64,000 nucleotides of DNA from Proteus vulgaris (GTDB lineage Bacteria > Pseudomonadota > Gammaproteobacteria > Enterobacterales > Enterobacteriaceae): the NCBI GenBank assembly GCA_901472505.1, contig LR590468.1, forward strand, positions 1,959,501 to 2,023,500. Direction: 5' to 3'. Position 1 is the first letter of the stretch. Each line of letters begins with the position of its first letter. This document shows, one piece after another, positions 1-10,189 of the stretch. The notes beneath the pieces are model-generated. The model was not told the DNA's origin and did not search any database. It was given only the letters and a program-made list of their open reading frames with translations. The translations under genes and the position numbers were made by a program.

Positions 1-2204
1 ACATCGTTATTCCCCGTTAAAGAGGCAGGATCGACGGTGACTTTATTGCGTTCATAACGTGAAACATTAGGAATAACCGCATAGCCTTGGTTATTGGTAT
101 AAAGGCTCTGCGCACTACTGACTTTTAAGTTACCAACATCTTCCGCTTTAATTAAAATTGCAGAATCATAGATTGTACGAGATGGCGTTATACCACCTTG
201 ATGAATTAAGAGCGCACCATTTACTCCCCAATTCATTGATTGATAACGTTTATCATAACTGTAACCTGCATTTACTTCGCCACCGGATGCACTGTAATTA
301 CCATTGACTGACCCACTATATTCTTGGCGAGTATGATTATAATTTTGTGATACATCATATTGCAGATTGTTGTCTTCTAGCTGTGTTCCACTGACACTCA
401 CTGAGCTAATCGAATCACCTTGTCGACTGGTGTTGTAGCGATAACTTAACCAATTATTATTTTGAGTAAAATTAAACGGTAGACTTAAATTAATGGATAA
501 AATCTGATCGGTTAGCCCACTTTCCTGGCGCTTGTTATACGCATAAGAGACGCTATAACTTAAAGCACGGTAGTTAGAGTTAAAACTGAGATTGACATTA
601 CGATCGACTCTGTCTTGATACCAATAATATTGTTGATAACCATTTAATGAGAGATAACCTATATCTCCTAAAGATTGTGATACAGATAACTGAAACTGTT
701 TTTTCTTACGGTAAAGATGAGAAAAACGCTCATTAGCTGCCGAGAAATCATAATAATTTTTTGTTGAATAGCGATAAGATGCCAGTGAAAAACCTGTTTG
801 GGTGTCAGGTAAATATTTAGAATATTGAATACGATAAGATTGTCCTTGAACTTCATCATCATTTATTAAGGTTGTTTTCGCGTGAGTAATATCGGCAGAA
901 ACGGCACCTAAATAGCCAAGATTAACCCCAGTACCTAATGCATAAGCTTGGTAATCAGCAGAGATTAATGTGCCACCATAAATGGATAAATTATAAGGGA
1001 GCCCATAAATAGCAGAGGTTTGAAAAAAATTAGGCTTTCTCGCAGCTGTATCAGCATGATACTTACCGATATCTACACTGTATTTTAAGCTACCTGCACG
1101 TTGCATCATGGGAACAGCTGAAAAGGGTTGTGAAAAAGTACGAGTTGTTCCATCCGCTTCTTCAATCGTGACTTGTAAATCACCACTGTAAGAGGTGGGA
1201 TATAAATCTGAAATAGCAAATTCACCTGGTGGAACGGATGTTTGGTAAATCACACTGTTATTTTGACGAACAGTAACCACGGCATTGCTTTGAGCAATTC
1301 CTCTCACAACGGGAGCAAATCCTCGTTGGCTTTGTGGCAACATACTTTCATCAGAAGCAAGTTTAATACCACGATATGGAATACTCTCTAATACATCATT
1401 ATCAGAGGCAGTTTCGCCGAGGGTTAAACGGCTTTTTAAACTACGAATATCTCTCTCAACATAAGTTTGCAAACTCTTCCACTGTGAAGAGTTATCACTG
1501 TTTTTATTATAGTTACTGTGATTACGCAAACGCCAAGCACCGACATTAACACCACTGCGTAACCCTAAAAAAAGAGAGTCGCTATTATGTTGATCATGAT
1601 ACCAATACTTATTTTGTCGATAGGTGTAATTCACAAAAGCCGCATTAATGCCATCATTCCATTGTGTGGGGGGAATATAGCCTTGCCCATAATTATATAA
1701 AGCAATTTGTGGTATAGAAAATGACAGGCGTGCTCGTGAAAAATCATACTGATATGTTGCATTTGGAATAACTCGAGCAATATCAGTGATCGTTTCATTT
1801 TTAATTTGTTGATTAGATGGTGGTATTACAGACTCTTTGACACCCCAATTTAATAAGTCTTGTTTAGTTATCTCTGGTGTAAGTGTCTTTTTTTCTTCGT
1901 TAAAAATAAAACGTACTTGGCGGTTATCAATTAATTTATTATTGAGATAAATATCAACAGAATAGACGCCAGGAAGTTGACCTCCGGCATAAGAAAAATA
2001 ATCAAGGCTATTAATATCCGCAACTTGATTTTCTATTCCTAAATTGAGTGCATCAGGGTTAAATTGCTCTTCAGCCGTTACCTGATAAGGATATAAAATA
2101 GTGGCGATCGCCATGGTCAGCAAACCGTGGCGATTGAGATTATTGGTAGAAAATACGAATAATCGTTTTGTTGATAACGCTATTATGGATAAAGTCATCG
2201 CCAT
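1..2204 (-). CDS. Fimbrial outer-membrane usher (partial, runs off left edge)
   Basis: Usher of a chaperone-usher pilus: an outer-membrane pore that accepts chaperone-pilin complexes from the periplasm and assembles the fibre. The frame is open from the ATG at 2204 to the window edge (734 codons; ushers are usually about 800-880 residues), so only the C-terminal end is missing. I see a signal sequence with predicted cleavage near residue 44, then FNPDALNLG, the start of the usher N-terminal domain, a plug/barrel region with many alternating aromatic residues, and ALKDG-like pilus-usher spacing further on. It starts 6 bases after the chaperone stop, with TAAGAG as ribosome site, so it is translated as part of the pilin-chaperone-usher operon. 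No frame break is seen. The usher family is certain; the specific fimbria is not identified. Confidence 0.9.
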   Translation of the reverse strand, partial: MAMTLSIIALSTKRLFVFSTNNLNRHGLLTMAIATILYPYQVTAEEQFNPDALNLGIENQVADINSLDYFSYAGGQLPGVYSVDIYLNNKLIDNRQVRFIFNEEKKTLTPEITKQDLLNWGVKESVIPPSNQQIKNETITDIARVIPNATYQYDFSRARLSFSIPQIALYNYGQGYIPPTQWNDGINAAFVNYTYRQNKYWYHDQHNSDSLFLGLRSGVNVGAWRLRNHSNYNKNSDNSSQWKSLQTYVERDIRSLKSRLTLGETASDNDVLESIPYRGIKLASDESMLPQSQRGFAPVVRGIAQSNAVVTVRQNNSVIYQTSVPPGEFAISDLYPTSYSGDLQVTIEEADGTTRTFSQPFSAVPMMQRAGSLKYSVDIGKYHADTAARKPNFFQTSAIYGLPYNLSIYGGTLISADYQAYALGTGVNLGYLGAVSADITHAKTTLINDDEVQGQSYRIQYSKYLPDTQTGFSLASYRYSTKNYYDFSAANERFSHLYRKKKQFQLSVSQSLGDIGYLSLNGYQQYYWYQDRVDRNVNLSFNSNYRALSYSVSYAYNKRQESGLTDQILSINLSLPFNFTQNNNWLSYRYNTSRQGDSISSVSVSGTQLEDNNLQYDVSQNYNHTRQEYSGSVNGNYSASGGEVNAGYSYDKRYQSMNWGVNGALLIHQGGITPSRTIYDSAILIKAEDVGNLKVSSAQSLYTNNQGYAVIPNVSRYERNKVTVDPASLTGNND

Positions 2205-2210
2205 ACGCTC

Positions 2211-2870
2211 TTAGTTTAATACTTTATCTACAGTTGCACCGTAGTCATTAATAAACTGCACTGTAACTTTCTGAGAAGTAGGTGTTTCTTTTAGTAATAC
2301 AACTTCTTGATGTGGCTGAATTAAAGGATCGTAAGGGTGGCGTTTATCATCAATAAAAATATGTTTAATGGTTAAGTGATAAGGTGTGTTGTTCTTAAGT
2401 ACTAAGCCTTGATTTTGTTTTGATAGTTCGACGTTATTAAAATTAAGTGGCTCGATATCATGAGCACGTAAAAAGAGCTTAAATTGAGAATTAATCACCA
2501 ACTGAAGTTGATTTTCAGGACTTTTTTCAACGGGAGGAATAGATTTTATATTAAGCCAATAGACAACTTCGGTATTTGAGTTTAAGGGGGCTCCTGTATA
2601 AGAAATACGTGCCGTACCAGTGCTATCTGGCTCAATACGAAAAAGAGGGGGAGTCGCAATAAAAGGTGTTTTGTCATTACCTTGAAAAGCTGAAACCCAA
2701 CTTTGGATCAAATAAGGTTTTTCTTTATCGGTATTTAGAACTGGGATGCTGATTTCACGAGCATTATCGTTATAAACAAACCGTGTTCCACCCACACTTA
2801 TCCCTGCAGCATGGCATACCGTTATGAGAGAAAAGTAAAAAAATAATGTGAGAAAAATATTCTTTTTCAT
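2211..2870 (-). CDS. Periplasmic fimbrial chaperone (PapD/FimC family)
   Basis: 219-residue periplasmic chaperone that donates a beta strand to pilin subunits and delivers them to the usher. Seen in the sequence: a signal peptide ending near residue 21 (VCHA-AG), the conserved Arg30 in GGTRFVY and Lys131 in SQFKLF that anchor the pilin C-terminus in this family, and a two-immunoglobulin-domain length. The middle of the pilus operon: the major pilin lies upstream with a hairpin in the 59-bp gap, and the usher starts 6 bases downstream. Order pilin-chaperone-usher resembles type 1-like operons; further subunit genes would be expected beyond the left edge. Family assignment is firm; the operon name is not. 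Confidence 0.93.
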   Translation of the reverse strand: MKKNIFLTLFFYFSLITVCHAAGISVGGTRFVYNDNAREISIPVLNTDKEKPYLIQSWVSAFQGNDKTPFIATPPLFRIEPDSTGTARISYTGAPLNSNTEVVYWLNIKSIPPVEKSPENQLQLVINSQFKLFLRAHDIEPLNFNNVELSKQNQGLVLKNNTPYHLTIKHIFIDDKRHPYDPLIQPHQEVVLLKETPTSQKVTVQFINDYGATVDKVLN

Positions 2871-2899
2871 ATTGGTGCCATAAAGTTAAGAAGAAATAA

Positions 2900-2921
2900 G
2901 AGGGTAATAAGTATTACCCTC
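2900..2921 (-). terminator. Hairpin between major pilin and chaperone genes
   Basis: Perfect 10-bp stem with a 2-base loop (GAGGGTAATA / TATTACCCTC) directly after the pilin stop. On the transcribed strand it is followed by a U-rich but interrupted stretch. In fimbrial operons such hairpins act as partial terminators or 3' stabilisers that keep pilin mRNA in excess over chaperone and usher mRNA; that role is inferred here. Confidence 0.6.
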
Positions 2922-2929
2922 ATTTTTTA

Positions 2930-3451
2930 TTATTTGTATTGGATGCTATAGACGGCTGAGCCGTTAGCTGGACCTGGTGTTGCTTGTGCTGTTGCTTTAT
3001 AACGAGCAACATAATCTAAGTTAATTTCAGTACCATTAATTTCGACCTCTTTAGAGTCGTCATAGAGATTAATTTGAGATACGGCATCTTTCTCAAATAA
3101 TGCAATACCGACATTTGTTGCACCACCAGAAACCTGGTCAATAGCTAGAATATCGCTATCAATTGCATCACGAGTACCGCCAAAGCGTACGGCAACAGTG
3201 GTATCAATAGGGCAATCAATTAGTTTAATTGTGAAATCTTTAAGGCCCGCGATTTCACCTTTAGTGGTTAAGCTTTTTGAAGATACTTTTCCTAAATCTA
3301 CAGTCAGATTTTTAGAAGAGCTATCTACGGTGCAAGCTTGGTCTGTTATTTCTCCAGTAAAATTAATCGTGCCCGATGCAAAAGCTGCAGGTGCAGAAAG
3401 TAGAGAGAAACTCATCCCTAATAAATAGAGTGATTTATTTAATTTGCTCAT
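2930..3451 (-). CDS. Major fimbrial subunit (type 1-like pilin)
   Basis: 173-residue pilin. A signal peptide ends near residue 26 (AAFAS), Cys40 and Cys80 are spaced as in the conserved pilin disulfide, and the C-terminus ends VYSIQYK, the alternating hydrophobic pattern with penultimate aromatic residue that chaperones bind. GTINFTGEI after the signal peptide is the usual start of the mature domain. The start ATG at 3451 has AGGA 8 bases upstream. It is first in the minus-strand operon with chaperone and usher downstream, and a LysR-type regulator gene lies 204 bp upstream. It is probably the structural rod subunit, given its first position and the hairpin behind it; whether it forms a known Proteus fimbria cannot be told from this window. 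Confidence 0.92.
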   Translation of the reverse strand: MSKLNKSLYLLGMSFSLLSAPAAFASGTINFTGEITDQACTVDSSSKNLTVDLGKVSSKSLTTKGEIAGLKDFTIKLIDCPIDTTVAVRFGGTRDAIDSDILAIDQVSGGATNVGIALFEKDAVSQINLYDDSKEVEINGTEINLDYVARYKATAQATPGPANGSAVYSIQYK

Positions 3452-3465
3452 GATCAGTCCTGTAT

Positions 3466-3489
3466 AAAAAGTAATTATTTTTACTTTTT
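3466..3489. repeat. AT-only inverted repeat in pilin 5' leader
   Basis: Nine-base arms AAAAAGTAA and TTACTTTTT separated by 6 bases, just upstream of the pilin ribosome site. It could fold in the mRNA or be an operator; no function is shown. Confidence 0.5.
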
Positions 3490-3500
3490 AATTTATTTAT

Positions 3501-3524
3501 AAGTATAGATTTAAGTATAGATTT
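3501..3524. repeat. Perfect 12-bp tandem repeat upstream of pilin gene
   Basis: AAGTATAGATTT occurs twice head to tail. Read toward the pilin gene each copy contains TATACT, a reasonable -10 hexamer, so the duplication may double a promoter element or a regulator half-site. No well-placed -35 was found. Confidence 0.6.
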
Positions 3525-3655
3525 ATCCGCATAGGAGATATGCCAATAAAATATAGCATTACAAAAAATTTAAGTTAATGAAGATTTACATGAGTTTTTT
3601 TGTCTTAATATCAAAATGTTTAATGTTTGTTTTTTTAATTAAGAATAATGTTTAA

Positions 3656-4531
3656 TTAGTCATTAATTAAATCACGAGGCGAACTGTTTATTGCTAATAA
3701 TAGTTTCTCTATATCCTCTATAGGGAATGAATTTTTATTCAAATAAAGATAAAAATTATATTCTTTATCGTTGTTGTGCGTATTTAATTGTTTAATCGAA
3801 TTTTTATTCAATTCTTCCTGAATGACAGCTAAGGGGAGTCGAGAATAGCCAAGACCATGTTTAACAAGGCTTATTGCGGTTTCCACTGAGCCAACATGAA
3901 TTACTTGGTTATTATGATCGATGTCAGTATTATTGCGAAATAATGAAATATATGTATGTTTTTGTAACTCCTTACATAAATCACTATTTGGGATCTGTTG
4001 TAATGCACTTTCAGGGTGTGTCACCAACACCGTTTTAATACTTTCTAAATCAATAGGTTGTAATGATTTTATATTGTGGTGCGTTATTACTAAATCCTGA
4101 TTTTTTTGAGATAATACGTCCGATTGGCTGAGTGAAATTTTATGAATATTAATATCATAATGTTTATTCTCTTTAATAAATTGCGAGACTTTATCTAAAA
4201 ACAAGTCTGAAATATATAAAGGATCAATCAGTATATTTATTTTTAACTTATTGTTAAGTATTAATTTTTTTGCTTCTTTCTCCAGTGAAATGGCTTTTTC
4301 AGTCAATTCTCTCGATAATTCGAGTAAGAGCTTACCTTCATGCGTAAGTACTGCTCGTCTTTTCTCTAAAGAGAGAATTTCAATGCCCAATGTTTGTTCT
4401 AATTTATTGATTGTATAGCTAATTGATGATTGTGTTCTATGTAAGGCATCTGCTGCCTGAGCAAAACCACCATAATCAACGACGGCTTGTAAGGTAATCC
4501 ACTGATCGAGAGTCGTTCGGGATTTTTCCAT
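3656..4531 (-). CDS. LysR-family transcriptional regulator
   Basis: 291 residues with the LysR layout: an N-terminal winged helix-turn-helix at about residues 9-65 (LQAVVDYGGFAQAADALHRT followed by QSSISYTINKLEQTLG) and a substrate-binding-like effector domain from about residue 95 onward. It acts in the cytoplasm as a DNA-binding regulator. It lies on the same strand as, and 204 bp upstream of, the major pilin gene, so control of the fimbrial operon is a natural but unproven inference. The C-terminal domain is AT-biased and rich in Asn and Lys, like the surrounding accessory DNA. The ligand is unknown. Confidence 0.85.
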   Translation of the reverse strand: MEKSRTTLDQWITLQAVVDYGGFAQAADALHRTQSSISYTINKLEQTLGIEILSLEKRRAVLTHEGKLLLELSRELTEKAISLEKEAKKLILNNKLKINILIDPLYISDLFLDKVSQFIKENKHYDINIHKISLSQSDVLSQKNQDLVITHHNIKSLQPIDLESIKTVLVTHPESALQQIPNSDLCKELQKHTYISLFRNNTDIDHNNQVIHVGSVETAISLVKHGLGYSRLPLAVIQEELNKNSIKQLNTHNNDKEYNFYLYLNKNSFPIEDIEKLLLAINSSPRDLIND

Positions 4532-5846
4532 AATGGAACCTTCTTATTATTGTTTATTTAATACTCATTTAAAATGAAGCTAGCAATATATCTTAGCATT
4601 GTTAATAGGTAGTAATACTCATTTTTTAAACAAGTTTAAAAAATATTAACATTATAAGCTGTAATGCTATTAATTAATAAGTAGTTCAGTCATTAGGGAA
4701 AATATTTATTAATTTTTATTTTTGTTATTCTCTGTATTTTATTTTATACGATTGCGATAAATCTTTTTTACTCTTTGTTATTGATTTAATTTATATAACA
4801 TAAAATATGTTGGTTATTATAATAAGTGAAAACTTTATATTTTTATTTTTTTTATTTCTTTTTTTATTTCTTTTTTTGTTTTTATTGAATTATAAGATTT
4901 AAGTGATATTTTTCTAAAATTACTATTTTTATAATTATCTTGTTTTTATTTTTATCATTTTTTTGCTATTTATCTTTAATTTATTCTTATTCTTTTTTTA
5001 GTATAAAGTTAAAAAAATAAAATATTCCGTATTTAGATTAGATAATTATACTAAAATAAAAGAAACTGTTTTTGATGGTAAATACTACCTAGTAATCTAA
5101 ATTAGACTGTGTGTAGTGTTAAATTTTGAAACGGGATTGGATCTTGCTATGTAAAACTATTGATATTTTAAATTATAATATTAAGTCCGGTGCTCTATAA
5201 ATGACTTAGCATATTTTAATTTAAGGAAGAAGTAAGTGCTATTATAGACATCAAATTAAAATTTAAACGCCAATAGAACAGTCATCATCACTCATATAGA
5301 GAGTGAAGTTAAGTATAAAAACGTAAAAATATGATCTAATTAAATAATTGTAGGTCGATTTTGGTTAAGCATCCGCTACTCGTAATAGTGAAGCAAAGTA
5401 ATAAAGGTAAGGCAAAATAGATTTTATCTTAAGGTGAATGAAACGCTTTATCCAAAATGGCATTTTTTTCTTTTGTTAAATAGGTATTTTGTTAGAAAAA
5501 TATACTGCTTTAAAATTATTTATCCGAAAAATGGCAATCTTTTTATGATGCTCATTTTATTATCTTTATATTGTTATCGAGTGATAGATAGTTTCTATGT
5601 GTTATTATTTATCAGTTTTATTAATCAAAAAATCAAAAAATAATCTTCCTTTTTTCTAGAAATAAAAAATTAGGACGAAAATATGGATATATTTTATACA
5701 ATCAACAAGCTATAAGAGAAAGAGATACATAGCGTAGGGAGGGATAAAAATGTGGAAAAAAGAAAATAGAAAAAAGAATCAAGCCATTATCTTTCATTTT
5801 TTTTCGACAAAATAATGACTTTTCATCAAATTAATTGAAATGGTAT
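4532..5846. other. 1.3-kb AT-rich intergenic region
   Basis: Between the regulator gene and mscM. It is strongly AT-rich with long poly-T tracts around 4840-5000. No open frame here has protein-like composition or a recognisable motif; a 69-codon frame at 5434-5643 reads as random AT-rich sequence. It may be an H-NS-type silenced regulatory region or decayed DNA. Confidence 0.5.
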
Positions 5847-8800
5847 TTATAATCCCCCCACCTCTCTTGGTGTCGCTCGCATTGAGCTACGAATTGTATT
5901 ACCCATCATATCCACTCTTGCTTGAAATGGCGGGAACGGTAATGGAATACCGTGTTCTGCAAAGGCTAAGAGAATATTTTGATGGATTTCGTGTCTTGCC
6001 GGCATTCTATGCCCCATTTCTGCTGCATAAACACGCAATTCAAAAATTTGAATACCTTGTTGTAAATCGACTAAATAAACCTCTGGTGCTGGATTTTCTA
6101 AAATCATCGTAGAGCGTTTTGAGGCTTCTAATAACACATTTGTTACCTGTTCACTGTTGCAATCTGCTGGAGCAGGGATAGTCATCACAATACGGGTAAC
6201 AGAGTCTGACAGTGACCAGTTAATAAATTGTTCTGTAATGAAGGCTTTATTGGGGACGATAATTTCTTTTCTATCCCAGTCGGTCAACGTGGTCGCTCGT
6301 GTGTTGATCTTAGAAATATTCCCCGTTAAATTACGAATTGTCACGGTATCGCCAATACGGATTGGTTTTTCAAATAAGATCATTAATCCTGAAATGATAT
6401 TGGCAAAGATTTCTTGTAAACCAAAACCGAGTCCGACACCCATTGCCGCCACTAACCATTGTAATTTTGACCATTCAATTCCTAATAAAGAGAAGCCCAC
6501 GATGCTACCAATTAACGTGATACTGTATTTAGTCATGGTAGTAATGGCATAACCTGTACCTGGTGTTAAATCGAGATGTTGTAAAATAGCCAGTTCAAGT
6601 AAAGCCGGTAAGTTTCTCACCAATTGTGTGGTGATAATAATTACAAGGATCGCTACTAAAATAGAGCCCATAGTGATGGGTTGTATAGTATTAACCCCAT
6701 TCACTGATGACGTTACATCCCAAAGTCGAATATTATCGACAAAAGAGAATGCGGTGTTTAATTCAGACCACAGTAAGATCATCGACACTAATGCAATCAT
6801 GGTTAGAATAGAGCGAACCAAACCAATAGATTGTGCACTGATTGCATCAAGGTCTATTTCTTGGGCTTCAATCTCTAATCCTACTGTACTTTCACCACTA
6901 CTCCCTACAATAGTATTTTCATCTTCACCTTTCGCTCGCTGAGCGAGAATTTCAGCTCGTTTTTGTTTCGCGCGTTCGAAGGCTAATTTACGGCGTTGAA
7001 TAAGCATCCATCGCTGAATAATGTGATAGATAATCAGTAAAGCAAACCAAATTGCTACGGACATTTCTAAACGACCAAGCAAGACAATCGAGGTCGAAAG
7101 GTAACCTAAAATAGCGGCTAATCCAGCAATTACAGGGGCAAGCAGTAATAACCACCATAAAATGGTATTGATAATATTATCGCCAGAGCCGTGCTTATCA
7201 AGGTAAAGCGGGACATGTGCTTTTTTAAGGCTAGAAGTAATAAAGCTTAAGGCAACACAAAGTAATAAAAAGCAGAAGCGACCCACCGTTGGGGCAAATT
7301 CTCTATCACTATAATATTCGAAAGTGACTAATGACATCATTAGCGGAACGATGACAAAAATAGAAAGCTGATAAAAGCGCATTGCTTTTTTGACTCGGCT
7401 CTCTTTCCATTTAAATTGGGCGATAAACAAACCGTTATGGCGTGCAAAGGTGGCGCTGATCATAAATAACCATAACACGGGAGCAGCTGCGGTTACACCA
7501 TAACCAATTGCACCCGCCATTGGATAACGCCATTCAACACTTTGTAAGCCATAACCGACAGCAGACCATAAAAGAGGTAACGGTAGCGCAATTAAAATAG
7601 ACCAAAAAACGGTGCGAATTGTCAGTGAAAAGTGATCTTGTGTGACTTTTCCAATACGGTTACTGACTCTTTCAAGAAAGGCGTTGTAGTGTTTTCGAGT
7701 GCGAAGGCTAAAACCGACAATGGATAAGGTCACAAATAGGAATAAGAACGTATCTTGGTTTTTAAGCATGCTCACAGCGGCATGGCCTAATTGTGAGAAG
7801 GTATCTAGCGAAAGTAGTCGAGTAATATCTTTGACTAATAAAACTGGGTAATTGAACTTGATTGGGCTGATGTCTGCAACCCAGAACATATAACGGTTTG
7901 TCGCATCTTTTGTTTCTTTTAATGCATCCGCTAGTTGTGTCGTCGCAACTTTTAATTTTGTTAACTCAAGAATTTGAGAATCATAGCCTGATAGCAATGA
8001 ATTTAGTAATTCATGACGTGCTTGAATTAGTGAATCAAAGATATATTGTTGAGCTTCTGGCAGTTTAGAGCCATCTGCCGTCTCTGGTGGCTGGATCTTA
8101 CTTAAATTTTCCAGCATATCTTCATAACCTAAACGTTCGACACGTAATTGAATGATATCTCTATCAAGCTCTTGTGAACGAGGCATTTCAGGTAAACGGG
8201 ACAGTTGTGTTCTTAACGCTTCCCCTAATGCGGTTGATCCACTTAACCATTGTGCCTGCTCTCGAATCGTTGTGAGTGTTTGACGGACTTGTTGGGTTTG
8301 TTGTGTGGTGATGCGCTGTTTTTCTGATAGCTCACTCATTTCCTGAGTTTGTTTATTCAGAATTTGAGAGAGTTCGCGGTTAGTTTGGATCTGTTTTGTC
8401 AGAAACTCGGGTAATTCACCACCTTGCTCGGCCAACATTTCTGTTTTTTCTAACGCAAGATCGGCGACTTCTTGGCGCTTTATGTTTAATAAGCTACGTA
8501 ATTGTTGTAGTTGTACATCAAGGCGCTGATAGCGCTTTTTAAATAACTCTAAGCGAAGGCGTGCAATTTCTTGGCGATTATTTGCTGATAGTTGTGCCAT
8601 TTCTAGCTCATTGACCATCGCTTTACGTGCCGTGACTTCAGCTTGAGTTAGCTTATTTTGAGCTTCTGTTAAAGGGGTTGTTGAGGCACTGGCAGAGGCC
8701 AGTCGTGCTGTCGCGTCACTCAGTAAACGGCGCGCTTCAGAGAGTTGTTGGGGCAATAAATTTAAAGATTCACTAATTTCACGGCTTTTATCTTGTTCCT

Positions 8801-9182
8801 GTTGTTGAAGTCTTGCTTGTTCCATTAATTGGCTACTGACTTGAATAATTTTTTGTTCTAAATCAGGAATGCTAATTTTTTCAGGGATAGTCGGAACAGC
8901 ATGACTTTCTGCAAGAAGCTTAGTTCTTAGCTCTTGTGTTATTTGTGGATAATCATCAATCGTTTTTTGATAATTATCCGCATTTACTTGTGCTTTCTCG
9001 CCATCATTAATCCAGTTAATCGTACCTTGTAGCGCCTGAACGGCCTCAATATCTTGAGGGTTAGTGCTTCCTTCAAGTTGTTTAATATCTTGACGTAATT
9101 TTTCCACATCCGCTGATATTGCAGATGTGCTTAATGAAAGCGTCAAAAAAAGCGAGAAGAAAAGACTGATTATCAGGCGCAC
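5847..9182 (-). CDS. mscM: Mechanosensitive channel MscM (YjeP), MscS family
   Basis: 1111-residue inner-membrane channel that opens under membrane tension during osmotic downshock. Visible layout: a signal peptide (residues 1-24), a long periplasmic coiled-coil region rich in Gln and Glu to about residue 470, about ten membrane helices, then the MscS core near the C-terminus with the pore-lining segment GVGLGFGLQEIFANIISGL followed by FEKPIRIGDTV of the beta domain. The length fits E. coli MscM (about 1107). It follows psd by 22 bases on the same strand, the conserved psd-mscM operon. The frame is intact over 3.3 kb, notable because many genes later in the window carry indels. Confidence 0.95.
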   Translation of the reverse strand: MRLIISLFFSLFLTLSLSTSAISADVEKLRQDIKQLEGSTNPQDIEAVQALQGTINWINDGEKAQVNADNYQKTIDDYPQITQELRTKLLAESHAVPTIPEKISIPDLEQKIIQVSSQLMEQARLQQQEQDKSREISESLNLLPQQLSEARRLLSDATARLASASASTTPLTEAQNKLTQAEVTARKAMVNELEMAQLSANNRQEIARLRLELFKKRYQRLDVQLQQLRSLLNIKRQEVADLALEKTEMLAEQGGELPEFLTKQIQTNRELSQILNKQTQEMSELSEKQRITTQQTQQVRQTLTTIREQAQWLSGSTALGEALRTQLSRLPEMPRSQELDRDIIQLRVERLGYEDMLENLSKIQPPETADGSKLPEAQQYIFDSLIQARHELLNSLLSGYDSQILELTKLKVATTQLADALKETKDATNRYMFWVADISPIKFNYPVLLVKDITRLLSLDTFSQLGHAAVSMLKNQDTFLFLFVTLSIVGFSLRTRKHYNAFLERVSNRIGKVTQDHFSLTIRTVFWSILIALPLPLLWSAVGYGLQSVEWRYPMAGAIGYGVTAAAPVLWLFMISATFARHNGLFIAQFKWKESRVKKAMRFYQLSIFVIVPLMMSLVTFEYYSDREFAPTVGRFCFLLLCVALSFITSSLKKAHVPLYLDKHGSGDNIINTILWWLLLLAPVIAGLAAILGYLSTSIVLLGRLEMSVAIWFALLIIYHIIQRWMLIQRRKLAFERAKQKRAEILAQRAKGEDENTIVGSSGESTVGLEIEAQEIDLDAISAQSIGLVRSILTMIALVSMILLWSELNTAFSFVDNIRLWDVTSSVNGVNTIQPITMGSILVAILVIIITTQLVRNLPALLELAILQHLDLTPGTGYAITTMTKYSITLIGSIVGFSLLGIEWSKLQWLVAAMGVGLGFGLQEIFANIISGLMILFEKPIRIGDTVTIRNLTGNISKINTRATTLTDWDRKEIIVPNKAFITEQFINWSLSDSVTRIVMTIPAPADCNSEQVTNVLLEASKRSTMILENPAPEVYLVDLQQGIQIFELRVYAAEMGHRMPARHEIHQNILLAFAEHGIPLPFPPFQARVDMMGNTIRSSMRATPREVGGL

Positions 9183-9204
9183 AAAGGTTACTCCGAATTA
9201 CGTG

Positions 9205-10140
9205 TTATTCACTGATGGCCATGTTGTCATTGCCCACGACATTGATGATGGAACCAAGTTGTTCCCCCATTAATGTAATGGAGCCATTCATAAGATCTTT
9301 ATTCAACTGAACGGTATTTTCAGGGAAAAGATTGATGACCGTTGAGCCCAACTTAAATCGGCCCATTTCTTCCCCTTTTTTCAAGAATATCGCTCCTGCT
9401 TTGTCTGCTTGAGGATAAGTCCAACGCTTAATAATACCTTCACGAGGAGGTGTTACCATGCCACACCAGATCGTTTCAATACTACCCACAATGGTTGCAC
9501 CGACCAGAATTTGTATCATTGGGCCAAATTGTGTTTCAAAAAGACAAATAATGCGTTCATTGCGTGCAAATAAGTTAGGCACATTAGCTGCTGTTAATGG
9601 ATTAACCGAAAAGAGATCACCCGGAACATAAATCATCTCTTTTAATAAACCATCACAAGGCATGTGAACACGGTGGTAATCACGAGGTGAAAGATAAGTG
9701 GTGATAAATTGACCATTACGGAATTTATCTGCCAACATAAAATTACCCGCAAGTAACGCTTCAAGGGTATAATGGTGCCCTTTAGCTTGCAGAATTTGAT
9801 CGTCTTGAATAAGACCAAGTTGACTGACAGCGCCATCTGCGGGTAATGCAAGTTTATCATCACCTTCAACAATAGGGCGAACACCGTCTTTTAAAGCTCG
9901 AATAAAGAACTCATTGAAGGTTGAATAAGCATGAAACTGACTGTCTTTCGCTTCATTCATATCGACTTTGTAGGCTTTTGCAAAGGCTTTAATAACAAAC
10001 TGGGTGATTGCACCCGCTTTTTTGTTTGCAAACCAACCTGCTAGCTGTGTGAGCCATAATTTAGGCAATAAATACTGTAGTTTAATTTTTAGCTTGTCCA
10101 AAATGGCAACCTCTGGGATTAAACGATAAAAAATAGACAA
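9205..10140 (-). CDS. psd: Phosphatidylserine decarboxylase proenzyme
   Basis: 311 residues. It converts phosphatidylserine to phosphatidylethanolamine at the inner membrane. The proenzyme cleaves itself at the LGST motif to give beta and alpha chains; here LGST is at residues 264-267, so Ser266 becomes the pyruvoyl group of the alpha chain. The His-containing segment DYHRVHMP of the active site is present near residue 153. First gene of the psd-mscM operon, with rsgA 49 bp upstream on the same strand. Family and function are firm. Confidence 0.96.
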   Translation of the reverse strand: MSIFYRLIPEVAILDKLKIKLQYLLPKLWLTQLAGWFANKKAGAITQFVIKAFAKAYKVDMNEAKDSQFHAYSTFNEFFIRALKDGVRPIVEGDDKLALPADGAVSQLGLIQDDQILQAKGHHYTLEALLAGNFMLADKFRNGQFITTYLSPRDYHRVHMPCDGLLKEMIYVPGDLFSVNPLTAANVPNLFARNERIICLFETQFGPMIQILVGATIVGSIETIWCGMVTPPREGIIKRWTYPQADKAGAIFLKKGEEMGRFKLGSTVINLFPENTVQLNKDLMNGSITLMGEQLGSIINVVGNDNMAISE

Positions 10141-10189
10141 AAGGGGTCTATTGTACCCACCCTTAATAGGGTTGTCAGTGAATCAATTA

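Noticed and set aside
668..862. 64-codon minus-strand frame
   Set aside because: Lies inside the usher gene in another frame; the usher frame itself is open throughout.
5434..5643. 69-codon frame starting GTG
   Set aside because: Low-complexity AT-rich composition, no family features, and an overlap of its ribosome site with its start; probably chance.
6157..6942. Plus-strand frames of 104-131 codons opposite mscM
   Set aside because: Antisense shadows of a well-supported intact channel gene.
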